Source: CAYZTD01 sp964473335
GTDB taxonomy: Archaea; Thermoplasmatota; E2; DHVEG-1
DNA: 28,833 nucleotides
Assembly: GCA_964473335.1 (NCBI GenBank)
Contig: CAYYOO010000013.1
Location: 1-28,833, forward strand
Direction of reading: 5' to 3'
The position numbers were made by a program, and so were the translations under genes. The notes beneath the pieces were generated by a model. It was not told the DNA's origin, made no database searches, and worked only from the letters and a program-made list of their open reading frames with translations. Position 1 is the first letter of the stretch. Each line of letters starts with the position of its first letter. Positions 13,701 to 23,500 of the stretch are shown piece by piece.

Positions 13701-14513
13701 ATGTGGATAATTTATTTTTTACTAGCTAACCTAGCACTTGCAGTTTTTAGTATAATCTTTCTTACTCCAAAAGGTTTTTTTAAAAAAATACCGCTGGATG
13801 TTAAAAAACTCGTTCTAATGGCTTTAAAACGATATAAACTACTATCAATGATAATAATTGCATTTAGTTTTCATATTTTTGAAGTGAATTTTTTAGACCC
13901 TATCGCCACTCAATGGGTTAACTATGACTATGCAAATACACTACAATCATTAGAAGGAGATATTGTATTTTGGTTTAGCCAACACTGGACTCCCGGCGTT
14001 TTACATTTCTTTGTCTTAATTTATATTGTTATTTATCCATTTAGTCTATGGTTTGCTTTACTATACTATATTCTAGATAACCAAACAAAAGCACTAAAAA
14101 GCCTAGCTTATGCACTAGTTATAACATATATCATTGCTCTTCCTTTCTATTTATTTTTACCAATTACAAATGTTTATACTTTTTATGGAGCTGATTCAGC
14201 GCTTGAAACAGTTCTACCCACAATTGAGCAATTCTTCTATTCAACAACAACTACTGACAACTGCCTACCATCACTTCATACAGCTATGGCAATATTTTTA
14301 GCATACACCGGCAGTCAAACAGATAATAAAAGATTCAAATATTTTACATATTTTATTATGATAACTGTACTAATTTCAGTTATATATCTATCAATACATT
14401 GGATAACGGATGTCATAGCAGGGGCAATTGTGGCACTAGTAACAATATTTTTAATAGAGAGATACATCCACAAAAAAGAAAATAATGAAACAAATCGAAA
14501 AAAAAGTACTTAA
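13701..14513 (+). CDS. PAP2 superfamily membrane phosphatase
   Basis: 270-residue integral membrane protein with six hydrophobic helices. The catalytic motifs of the PAP2/inositolphosphorylceramide-synthase-like branch are visible: DNCLPSLHTAMAIF (187-199, PSLHTA with His193) and SIHWITDVIAGAIV (231-244, His233 nucleophile and Asp237). The first Lys/Arg motif of classic PAP2 is not clear, as in the PAP2_3 subfamily. Probable activity is dephosphorylation of a lipid phosphate or head-group transfer on the outer face of the membrane. Sequence GAGGAAAGGT before the ATG can serve as ribosome site. Its last 29 bases overlap the start of the CCA-adding enzyme gene. Confidence 0.82.
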   Translation: MWIIYFLLANLALAVFSIIFLTPKGFFKKIPLDVKKLVLMALKRYKLLSMIIIAFSFHIFEVNFLDPIATQWVNYDYANTLQSLEGDIVFWFSQHWTPGVLHFFVLIYIVIYPFSLWFALLYYILDNQTKALKSLAYALVITYIIALPFYLFLPITNVYTFYGADSALETVLPTIEQFFYSTTTTDNCLPSLHTAMAIFLAYTGSQTDNKRFKYFTYFIMITVLISVIYLSIHWITDVIAGAIVALVTIFLIERYIHKKENNETNRKKST

Positions 14514-15846
14514 AAAAATATCTCCAACAGATAAATACAGAAAAGAAATTAAAAATATATTAAAAAAAATAAGATTAGAATTAGACAAAGAAATAAAAAA
14601 AAGAAAACTACCAGCAGAAATAAAATTAGTAGGATCTATTGCAAAAGATACTTATCTTATGAACAATATGGATATAGACTTTTTTTTATGTTATCCAACA
14701 AATTTAACAAAAGAAAAAATCTCAAAAGAAACTCTGTCAATTGGTAAAAGTATTTTAAAAAACACAGAGGAATCTTATGCAGAACACCCATATATAAGAG
14801 GATATTACAAAGACTTTTATGTAGAAATCGTTCCATGCTATAAAATCGAAAAAGCAGACCAAAAGCTTTCAGCTGTTGATAGAACCCCACTTCACACAAA
14901 ATATGTAAAGGAAAACCTAAAAGAACAACAAAAAAGAGAAGTAAGGTTATTAAAACAATTTCTAAAAGGCATCAACTGCTATGGCGCTGAAGCACAAATC
15001 CAAGGTTTTTCTGGATATTTATGTGAAATACTAATAATATATTATGAGGATTTTAAAAATCTAATAAAAAACGCATCAGATTGGCAGAAGGGAATAAAAC
15101 TATCGTTATCTAAGGGAGAAAAAAATCCTAATTTTGAAACACCTCTGATTTTTATTGATCCAGTTGATCCTGAGAGAAATGTTGCATCTGCAGTAATTTA
15201 CGAAAAATTTAAACTATTTAAAAAAGCTTCAATAGAATACCTTAAAAACCCAAATATTAACTTCTTTTTTCCAAATCAGATAAAACCATGGCCCCTGGAA
15301 AAAATAAAAAAAGAAATTAAAAAACAAGATTGCAAATATTTAGGAATTAAATTCAACGAACCAGACATAATAGATGAAAATCTTTATCCTCAGATAAGAA
15401 AAGCAGAAAATTCAATTGTTGAATCCTGTAAAAGAAATGAATTTAATATATACGATTCAAAATTTTATATTAATTCAGATAAAAATGATATATACATAAT
15501 TTTAAAAACAGAAAAAAAGAACCTGCAAAAAACAAAAATACATCAAGGACCACCTTTAAAAATGGAGAAAAATGTAAAAGAGTTCAAAGAAAAATGGCAG
15601 AACCATAAAAGACTAATACAATTTATAACTAGTAAAGACAAAAGAATAAATGCTGAAATTATTAGAAAACACACAAATATTAAAAGATTCTTAGAAAAAA
15701 ACATTTTAGATTTAAGTCTTGGTAAACACCTTGACAAAGTTGTTAAAAAAAGCTATGCAATCTTAAATGAAAAGGATCTAATTAAAAAGGAACTCAGGGT
15801 TTTTTGGACAGAATATTTAGATAAAAAATTTACATGGGAAAGATAA
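14485..15846 (+). CDS. cca: CCA-adding enzyme (tRNA nucleotidyltransferase, class I archaeal)
   Basis: Adds or repairs the 3' CCA of tRNA without a nucleic acid template. 453 residues, the usual archaeal length. The nucleotidyltransferase core is VGSIAKDTYLMNNMDIDFFL (49-68): Gly50-Ser51, then the paired carboxylates Asp63 and Asp65; the third carboxylate is Glu114 in YVEIVPCY. The central region LKQFLKGINCYGAEAQIQGFSGYLCE is characteristic of archaeal CCA enzymes (GxxAxxxGFSGYLCEL). The ATG overlaps the PAP2 gene by 29 bases in another frame. Earlier start codons are not needed because conserved sequence begins about 20 residues in. Clustered with thpR. Confidence 0.93.
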   Translation: MKQIEKKVLKKISPTDKYRKEIKNILKKIRLELDKEIKKRKLPAEIKLVGSIAKDTYLMNNMDIDFFLCYPTNLTKEKISKETLSIGKSILKNTEESYAEHPYIRGYYKDFYVEIVPCYKIEKADQKLSAVDRTPLHTKYVKENLKEQQKREVRLLKQFLKGINCYGAEAQIQGFSGYLCEILIIYYEDFKNLIKNASDWQKGIKLSLSKGEKNPNFETPLIFIDPVDPERNVASAVIYEKFKLFKKASIEYLKNPNINFFFPNQIKPWPLEKIKKEIKKQDCKYLGIKFNEPDIIDENLYPQIRKAENSIVESCKRNEFNIYDSKFYINSDKNDIYIILKTEKKNLQKTKIHQGPPLKMEKNVKEFKEKWQNHKRLIQFITSKDKRINAEIIRKHTNIKRFLEKNILDLSLGKHLDKVVKKSYAILNEKDLIKKELRVFWTEYLDKKFTWER

Positions 15847-15873
15847 AGAAATTAAATAAAATTCTTTCAAAAA

Positions 15874-15884
15874 CATTATATTAT
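15874..15884 (+). promoter_or_regulatory. TATA-like element before RNase H-fold gene
   Basis: CATTATATTAT is centred about 28 bases before the ATG at 15907, the spacing for a leaderless archaeal transcript. It suggests that the 252-residue gene starts a new unit after the CCA-adding enzyme. Confidence 0.4.
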
Positions 15885-15906
15885 TACCAGATATTAGTTT
15901 TATTAA

Positions 15907-16665
15907 ATGAAAACAATTGGAGTGTATACAAAAAATTTCTCTCTTTATTATGATATCTTAAAAATCCTTAGAAAAAGAAAAATTCCTTATGTTTCACTAT
16001 CCTCATTAGAAAATATCCCTAGTAAAATTGGAGTGGTTCTTACATCAAATAATGAAATTCATGATATAAAAAAGGCAAAAGTAGTTGCTGCTGATGCATA
16101 TGATACAGTAGATCATGCAGTAGATCTTGCAGTACAAATGCTTATCGGAAAGAATCTCTATCACACTTTATATATTGGAATTGATCCTGGAGACAAACCT
16201 GGAATAGCAGTTGTGGGAGATGACAAATTACTTAGTAAAACCCATGTTGAAAGCCCAAAAGAGGTCTTAAATAAAATTAAAAGATTTTTAAAAGAGTATC
16301 CATCCATCCAAACAATAATAAGGATAGGACATGGATCAATTCTTTCTAGAAATAGAATTATAAATTCTCTTATTCCACTAAAAATACCAATAGAAATAGT
16401 AGATGAAACAAAAACTACACCTTCACATCAAGTAAAAAGACACTTAAGAGATAGTGAAGCTGCTGCAGCAATAGCACTTATACATGGCGGAAAAGTACAA
16501 AGCAAACTACCTCTTGAGCCGACAAAAGGAGAGATAAGAAACATCCAGGAAAAAAGCAGAATAAAAACAAAGGGTCAATTTACAATATCAGAAAAAACTG
16601 CAAAAAAGGTTCTTGAAGGAAAAATCAGCCTTAAACAAGCAATAGAAATAGAGAAAAACTCATAA
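15907..16665 (+). CDS. RNase H/RuvC-fold protein, uncharacterised archaeal
   Basis: 252 residues. N-terminal domain 1-82 has alternating strands and helices (GVYTKNFSLYYDILKILRKR, then SKIGVVLTSNNE and KAKVVAADAYDTVDHAVDLA). The central part carries an RNase H-like core: YIGIDPGDKPGIAVVGD (89-105, first-strand Asp93), TIIRIGHGSILSRNRIIN (137-154), PIEIVDETKTT (161-171) and HLRDSEAAAAIALIHGG (179-195, helix with Asp182). These are the positions of catalytic acids in RuvC/YqgF-type folds, though the middle Glu is replaced by a Gly-His-Gly motif. The C-terminal tail (206-252) is basic with two short helices. Nuclease or Holliday-junction activity is possible but unproven. Divergent archaeal families of this kind are uncharacterised. 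Likely own promoter; purH follows after 52 bases. Confidence 0.65.
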   Translation: MKTIGVYTKNFSLYYDILKILRKRKIPYVSLSSLENIPSKIGVVLTSNNEIHDIKKAKVVAADAYDTVDHAVDLAVQMLIGKNLYHTLYIGIDPGDKPGIAVVGDDKLLSKTHVESPKEVLNKIKRFLKEYPSIQTIIRIGHGSILSRNRIINSLIPLKIPIEIVDETKTTPSHQVKRHLRDSEAAAAIALIHGGKVQSKLPLEPTKGEIRNIQEKSRIKTKGQFTISEKTAKKVLEGKISLKQAIEIEKNS

Positions 16666-16717
16666 AAAAACCCAAATGTTTATGAGCAATATTACTATGC
16701 ATTCTGGGTAACAGTAA

Positions 16718-18268
16718 ATGAAAGTAAAAAGAGCGTTAATAAGTGTATCAGACAAAGAAAAAATAATAGATTTTTCAAAAAGACTATCTAACTTGGATGT
16801 AGAGATAATTTCAACTGGTGGCACAGCCAATGTTTTAAAAAAATCAAATATTAAAATTACAAAGATTCAAAAAGTTACAAATTTTCCAGAGATGCTTGAT
16901 GGAAGAGTAAAAACCCTTCATCCAAAAATACATGGTGGAATCCTAGCAAAACGAAACAACAAAAAACATATAGAAACCTTAGAAAAACACGGAATTAACA
17001 CAATTGATCTACTTGTATGTAATCTCTACCCATTTGAGGAGACAATTGAAAAAGAAAAAGTTGGAATAGATGAAATAATTGAAAACATTGATATCGGTGG
17101 ACCCACACTAATTCGCTCTGCAGCAAAAAACTACAAAGATGTAATAGTAGTAACAAATAAAAATCAATACAATAGAGTTATTGAAAAATTAGAAGATAAA
17201 GGCAATATCAGTATATCTGAAAGAGAAAAACTAGCTATAGATGCATACACGCATACCGCTCAATACGATACAATAATTTCAAATTATCTAAGAAAAAGAT
17301 GGACAGATGACATACTTCCTGATGCGCAAAGTATCACAATGAGGAAAAAACAGGATATGAGATATGGTGAAAATCCACATTTAAAAGGTGCTTTTTATAA
17401 AGAAATACCTGAGACAAACGAAGCATCCATAACTAATGCAATTAAATTACAAGGAAAAGAATTATCATATAACAATATACTTGATGGAGATTGTGCAATA
17501 GAGGCAATAAAAGAATTTAGTGAACCCACTTGTGTTATAATAAAACATGCAACACCCTGTGGAGTTGCTAGTGCAAAAAATCTTTTAACTGCTTGGAAAA
17601 ATGCATTTTCAACTGATACCTATTCACCCTTTGGAGGAATAATAAGTTTTAACCGCGAAGTAAAAAAAGATGTAGCTGAAGAACTATCAAACCTATTTTT
17701 AGAAGTAATAATTGCACCAGAATTTTCAAAAGAAGCAAAAGACATATTTTCTAAAAAGAAAAATCTTAGAATCCTAAAATTAAAAAATCTTGACAAAAAA
17801 ATAGAGAAAAAAGGAATGAGATTTAGAAGTGTAGTCGGAGGATTTTTATCACAAGAAAGAGACAGATATCTGACTCCAAAAGAAGAATGGAAAATTGTAA
17901 GTAAAAAAAGACCTACAAAAGAACAAATCAAATCAATGGAGTTTGCAGTAAAAGTAGTAAAACATGTAAAATCAAATTCGGTTGTATTTGTAAAAGACAC
18001 TGAAACTGTTGGAATAGGAGGAGGTCAAACAGCAAGAGTCGATGCAGCATGGATTGCCACACATAAAGGAAAAGAAAACATAAAAGGAAGTACCTTAGCA
18101 AGCGATGCTTTTTTCCCATTTAGAGATGCAGTTGACCTTGCAGCCGATGCAGGAGTAAAAGCAATAATTCAGCCAGGCGGAAGTATCCGTGACAAAGAAG
18201 TTATAAATGCCGCAGATGACCATGGAATTGCAATGGTTTTTTCAGCTCAAAGGTATTTTAGGCATTAA
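16718..18268 (+). CDS. purH: Bifunctional AICAR formyltransferase / IMP cyclohydrolase PurH
   Basis: Performs the last two steps of purine synthesis: formylation of AICAR with 10-formyl-tetrahydrofolate, then ring closure to IMP. 516 residues, the normal length. The N-terminal MGS-like cyclohydrolase domain (1-about 195) has STGGTANVL (32-40), DGRVKTLHPKIHGGIL (61-76) and NIDIGGPTLIRSAAKN (124-139). The C-terminal transformylase domain has RYGENPH (216-222), the catalytic Lys277-His278 in IIKHATPCGVA, and DAFFPFRDAVDLAADAG near the end. Use of PurH implies a folate-type 10-formyl carrier; many archaea use PurP/PurO instead, so this is informative about lineage or transfer. No other purine gene is in the window. 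Confidence 0.96.
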   Translation: MKVKRALISVSDKEKIIDFSKRLSNLDVEIISTGGTANVLKKSNIKITKIQKVTNFPEMLDGRVKTLHPKIHGGILAKRNNKKHIETLEKHGINTIDLLVCNLYPFEETIEKEKVGIDEIIENIDIGGPTLIRSAAKNYKDVIVVTNKNQYNRVIEKLEDKGNISISEREKLAIDAYTHTAQYDTIISNYLRKRWTDDILPDAQSITMRKKQDMRYGENPHLKGAFYKEIPETNEASITNAIKLQGKELSYNNILDGDCAIEAIKEFSEPTCVIIKHATPCGVASAKNLLTAWKNAFSTDTYSPFGGIISFNREVKKDVAEELSNLFLEVIIAPEFSKEAKDIFSKKKNLRILKLKNLDKKIEKKGMRFRSVVGGFLSQERDRYLTPKEEWKIVSKKRPTKEQIKSMEFAVKVVKHVKSNSVVFVKDTETVGIGGGQTARVDAAWIATHKGKENIKGSTLASDAFFPFRDAVDLAADAGVKAIIQPGGSIRDKEVINAADDHGIAMVFSAQRYFRH

Positions 18269-18304
18269 AATATCTTATTAACTAGTTCTATATACAAAAA
18301 AATA

Positions 18305-20029
18305 ATGGGCTTAAGAATATTAAAACAAGATGGACCTGCTCGTATCGGGGAAAACAACATAGATAAAAACAAAATAAAAACACCTAATATTTTATTTATA
18401 GATAATAAAAGATTCAGGTCACCTATTTTCTCTGAAATAATTTTAACAAATGAAAAAAAACAAAACAATAAGCCAAAAATATTTTTTTCAAAAGAAAATA
18501 GAATCTATGAAGATTTTTTAAATGATGAAAATAACTTATTAGAAATAGATGACAAAGAAATATATGCTATAAAATACGCAAAACAGCTTTTTACAAATCC
18601 TACTAAATTTGTATACGAAATAATTGAGAAAAGAAAAGAAATTGGACCTGAGAAAATATTATATGTTCCATCTATTGCTGAACCAAAAAATTTGTCTCTA
18701 CTAACTTATTTAGGAATAGACCTTTTTGATTCAACAAATGCAATTGTCAATGCTAGAGATAAAATTATGTTTTTTAAAAATGGAAATAAAAAAACAAAGG
18801 ATATGAAAGAAAATTCATGCATTTGTCCTATTTGCATAAAGTCCAATAAAAAACCAGATGAAATGGATTTTGAAGAAATCCTTTATCATAACTACTACAT
18901 TTTATTTTCTGAACTAAAAAATATAAGGAATTCTATTAGAAATAACTCTCTTCGAAATCTTGTTGAACAAAGAATCAAAGCTGATTCAAATCTAACAACC
19001 GTTCTAAGAATTATTGATGATAAATATTACAATTATTTAGAGGAAAAAACACCTATTAAAAGTAAAAATACTCTCTATGCAAATTCTATTGAATCTATGA
19101 ACAGACCTGAGATAAAAAGATTTCAAAATAGAGCCATAAATAGATATAAAAAACCAGAATCAGCTAAAATACTTCTACTTTTACCCTGTTCAAAAAAGAA
19201 ACCATATTCTTTTTCAAAGTCACATAGTTTTTTTAAAAGAACTATAAATTCAATAAAAAACCAATATGTAATCCACGAATTAATTGTAACTTCTCCGGTA
19301 GGAATTGTACCAAGAGAACTTGAACTTATATATCCTGCATGTAACTATGATATACCAGTTACAGGGACATGGTTTGAACATGAAAAACAAATGATAAATT
19401 ATCTTTTAAAAGAGTATATTAAAAAAAATGAATATGATTTTGTTATCTCACATTTAAAGAAAGATATGATTGATTTTATAAAAAAAATAGTAAAAATCGA
19501 TTATAAGACCTGCGTAGATCATCCTACATCAAAAGAATCATTAGATCTTTTAAAAAATACGTTAAATGATATCACAAAAAAATATGATAAAGTAGATAGA
19601 TTTAAAAGAGTCAATGAAGACGTACAATCATTTGCCTCATATCATTTTGGCAAAAAAACTGCAGAAAAACTATTAAAAAATGCTAAAATCAAGGGAAGAT
19701 ACCCATATCAAAAAATAATGAAAGATAATAAGCAGATTGGAATGATAGTAAAAGAAAAAGGAAAGATTTCATTAACACTAGATGGAGCAAAAATATTATT
19801 TAAAGAGAAAAAAAATATAGTAAATATATCTGATGATTTTGAGTTGGTTGGTTCTGTTTTTGCACCAGGTATAAAAAATGCTGATGAGGAAATTAGGATT
19901 GGAGATGAAGTAATAGTACAAAAGAAAAACAATCTAATAGCAGTTGGCTCAGCTATTATGAACGGAAAAGATATGAAAAATCTTAAATTTGGTGAAGCAG
20001 TAAAAATAAGACATATCAAGAAAAACTAA
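18305..20029 (+). CDS. arcS: Archaeosine synthase ArcS (tRNA-guanine transglycosylase family)
   Basis: Modifies preQ0 at position 15 of archaeal tRNA on the way to archaeosine. 574 residues. The N-terminal TGT-like domain includes a zinc site CICPIC (Cys172, 174, 177) with His195 downstream. The diagnostic ArcS motif PC-x3-KPY-x2-S-x2-H is complete at 294-307 (PCSKKKPYSFSKSH). The C-terminus (about 495-574) is a PUA RNA-binding domain with GSVFAPGI and GDEVIVQ. Full-length ArcS is present rather than the split or QueF-like replacement seen in some archaea. Gene starts 36 bases after purH and overlaps the convergent zinc-ribbon gene by four bases. No tgtA is in view. Confidence 0.92.
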   Translation: MGLRILKQDGPARIGENNIDKNKIKTPNILFIDNKRFRSPIFSEIILTNEKKQNNKPKIFFSKENRIYEDFLNDENNLLEIDDKEIYAIKYAKQLFTNPTKFVYEIIEKRKEIGPEKILYVPSIAEPKNLSLLTYLGIDLFDSTNAIVNARDKIMFFKNGNKKTKDMKENSCICPICIKSNKKPDEMDFEEILYHNYYILFSELKNIRNSIRNNSLRNLVEQRIKADSNLTTVLRIIDDKYYNYLEEKTPIKSKNTLYANSIESMNRPEIKRFQNRAINRYKKPESAKILLLLPCSKKKPYSFSKSHSFFKRTINSIKNQYVIHELIVTSPVGIVPRELELIYPACNYDIPVTGTWFEHEKQMINYLLKEYIKKNEYDFVISHLKKDMIDFIKKIVKIDYKTCVDHPTSKESLDLLKNTLNDITKKYDKVDRFKRVNEDVQSFASYHFGKKTAEKLLKNAKIKGRYPYQKIMKDNKQIGMIVKEKGKISLTLDGAKILFKEKKNIVNISDDFELVGSVFAPGIKNADEEIRIGDEVIVQKKNNLIAVGSAIMNGKDMKNLKFGEAVKIRHIKKN

Positions 20030-20565
20030 AGTTTTTCAAGTGGTTTTTTATTTTTACAGAAAGGACATACTAAGATTTTTGTATCGCTAAAAAGATTAGA
20101 TCCTTCCGCCCAAATTGTTACTCCCTCGCCACAATTTCTGCATCTAAAATTTTCTTTTGGGGATTTTTTTTCTGGTATCTCTTCAATAGTACAGTCAGGA
20201 TTATCAGAAATAATTCCAACAATCCCACAATCTGGACATGTCATCTCGGTAACAAGATTATCATTTCCTTTTGATTTTTTAACTGCAAAAATTCCGTCAC
20301 AAACAGGGCACTTAAAATGAAAAAGACCACCGGAAAGAGATTTTTCAAATTCTTCAATAGATAAAGAAGGTATTTTTTTTTCAGAATAAAATGAAAATAA
20401 TGGTATAACCAATAAAGAAAAAATAATTATATAACCGGCAGCTAAAAAAAGGATCCATCCCTGATCAAACAAAATATCAAATATCGATAAAATGAATATT
20501 ATAATCCCTACTATCAATAGAATTGATAAGGTTATATCATTAAAATATTTAGTAATATATTTCAT
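20026..20565 (-). CDS. Two-helix membrane protein with tandem zinc ribbons
   Basis: 179 residues. N-terminal hydrophobic hairpin (about 11-30 and 37-58) followed by a cytosolic part with two zinc ribbons: CPVC / CPDC (Cys86, 89, 110, 113) and CRNC / CPFC (Cys142, 145, 167, 170). Both have the spacing of rubredoxin-like or transcript-factor-type zinc knuckles. Such proteins are common in Thermoplasmatota-like genomes without a defined role; the ribbons may bind protein or nucleic acid at the membrane. It overlaps the large surface-protein gene upstream by four bases (ATGA), so the two are translationally coupled and probably act together at the cell envelope. Its end overlaps arcS on the other strand. 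Confidence 0.72.
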   Translation of the reverse strand: MKYITKYFNDITLSILLIVGIIIFILSIFDILFDQGWILFLAAGYIIIFSLLVIPLFSFYSEKKIPSLSIEEFEKSLSGGLFHFKCPVCDGIFAVKKSKGNDNLVTEMTCPDCGIVGIISDNPDCTIEEIPEKKSPKENFRCRNCGEGVTIWAEGSNLFSDTKILVCPFCKNKKPLEKL

Positions 20566-23500
20566 GCTGTAATTCTCCTTTTTTTCAATCTATAAAATAT
20601 TAAAACTATTAAGAAAAATATTATTGAGGATATTATCAAGTACCAAATATTTTCTCTTATATTATATGCAACATTTTCAAGCATTATATCTTTTCTTGGA
20701 TTGGTACCCATATTAAACTCTTCTAAATTAGTATATCCATCTGAATCAATATCCTCCTCTGCATCATTTGGATCATACCTATTAAAACCATGTTTGTCCT
20801 CCCACATATCAGAAAGACCATCTCCATCTGTATCATTCAAGTCATTAGTTATCCAAAAGATTTCTTCATTAGATCTAATTTTATTACCCGATTCATCCTC
20901 TGCCTCTATATAATACCAATATTTTCCAGGCACTTCATATATATAATTATATACATATTCGTTTCCATTATAAAATGACATTTCTTCAACAACAGACATA
21001 TTATCTTTTGAAAAAATGTTAACTTCTATTTTAGAAACCTCAATATTGTCAGTACAAGTACAGTAGATAGCTAAATTTTCACCTGCTAATTGAACAAATG
21101 GATCTGTTCTAATATATTTAATCTCAGGTTTGATATCATCATCATTAATTTCAAAACTACCTTTTTTAATATTAATGTTATTTTTTAAACTACTATCAAT
21201 AGCAGTTATTTCATAACTATAGATGCCAATTTCATCAGTTTTATCATATATGTACTCAAAATAATCATCATGGGTCCTTAACATATAATCAAATGTATTT
21301 GATCCATCTGGATCAGTAATATTAATTGATACATTTTTAAGATTGGAACTATCAAAAATATTAGCCTCAATAACAATTTCTTGGCCAATAACGGGATAAT
21401 CAGGATAAATTGATATATTATTTATCACAGGAGGAATTGATTCTACTTGCGAAACACTAAGAGTTTTTACTGAGGTAAAGGTGTATGCAAAAAAACCCCG
21501 ATAATAGTTAATATCAAAAATCTTTACTCCGACATAGAAATCTCCAGCTTTAGCTGAATCCCATATTAAACTAACTTTCTTTGAACTATTACTCCCAACA
21601 TTAAAACTTCCGCTATCGACTTCATTATCAAAAAGCATAACAGGGTTGTTTCCAGACTTTTTTTCTATAAATAAACTAATTTTACTATCTTCAGCATCTC
21701 CAAGACCCTGATTTTTAACTACAATATCAATATTTACTTTGTCAAACTCAGTAATATTATAATCCGGGAAAATAACACTATTTACAACCAAATCTGACCA
21801 TTCTTTGACAAAAATTGCCTCTGAAATTTTATTATTAGATTCGGTTTTTTCCTCTATTTCATTACTAGAATCAACAACCACATTAACATTTAAACTACCT
21901 GAAATATTTGCTTTCCACTCAAAATAAATAGATTTTTCTTCGTTTTTTATAAAATCATATTCCCTTGTTTGATTATATATAGAATTTTCAGAGTTATCCT
22001 CTATTGACAAAGTAACATCTACATCATTAAGTGATAAAAGAATGCTTTCAATATCAACAGAAATATTCAATGTATCATCTAAATAAAAATTTGAAAAAGA
22101 TTTTCCTTCTTTTGAATAAACCTTAAGATCAGAAGTAATTAGATCAGGCTGACCAACATAGAAAACATATGATAGATTATAAGATAAACCAGCATAATCT
22201 AAACAGATAAAATCAATTGTCCAGTTTCCCTCTTTATCAAGTGAAAAACTATCATTATAGAATAATAATTTATCACTTGAAGAATCTAAATAAAAAGTGT
22301 AATTATGCGTTCTATCCTCATTATGATATATAAAAACCTGTGAACTTTCAATCTTTGCAACTGAATTTATGCTAATGTTAATATTATCACCAACAAGGAT
22401 AATATCATTTTCACTTGGGCTTAAAACCTCAATCCACCAGCTTTCATAAATATCATCAAATATAACATCAATATCATTTGATTTTTCACCGATAAAATTT
22501 TCAGGTAAACTAGATCTTGCTCCAATATTTTCAAAAACATCAAAATATATTAAGTATGTCTTAAAATCTGATTGAATATTTGTATCCCATTCTAGAATAC
22601 CGGCAGCATTAGATTTATTATCAAAACCATTGGTTTCATTAAAACTAAAATTTTTAACTTCGTTAATAAATTCACCATCATCAGAATACTGTGTAATTCT
22701 TAGAGTGTCCTTTTCAAAACTTTTTGAATAAAGACCAATGTCATTTAGTATTTGTGTGAAATTAAAAAATTTTGAGAAATTACCTGACCCTTCTAGAGAA
22801 ATCAAATATCTATAATGCCAGTTTTCATTCCACCACTCATAATTACCAACACTTACAGTAACATCCAAACTTCTACTATCATGCAAATCATCTTTAACAA
22901 AAATTTCAAAATTCAAAGTGTGAACACCTAAATTAGAAGGCGTAAAATTAAACTGAAAAGCATATGTTTGTCCACTATCTAAACCTTTTTTTTCCAAAAT
23001 TATAGAATCATCTTCAAGGTTTGACTTCAATTTTGCTTTAACAGTATCATCTGTACTTTGACCAACATTTGAAATCCTCAATTTGATATTAGACGTCTTG
23101 TTAAGGATAAATCTTTCAGGTATATCAAGATCATCAATTCCTAACTCTGTTTCTTTCTTATTGATTTTTACATGAAAAACAGCCAGATTATTTTCGTAAG
23201 ACAACTCCTCAAAGATTTTGTTATAATTAAAAAATACCTTTAGAACATGATCTTCATCATCACCAAAACCAGGTGTCCAATCAATCCTTAAAGAAATTGA
23301 CTCACCAATATCAACACTATCAATAGAAGAATTAAAAATTATCGAGTTGGGAATCTGATCTTTAAACAAAAAAATTTGTAGATTCTCATTTGATATATTT
23401 TTATTACCTACGTTTTTTAAATTAACTAAAAAACTAGTTTCAATACCCTCAGTTAGTACCTGGTCATAATCAACAGATTCTATTGATAAATCTGGCATGT

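Noticed and set aside
17620..18000. 126-codon minus-strand frame inside purH
   Set aside because: Purh coding strand is unambiguous; the reverse frame is Phe/Leu/Ser-rich noise caused by AT bias.
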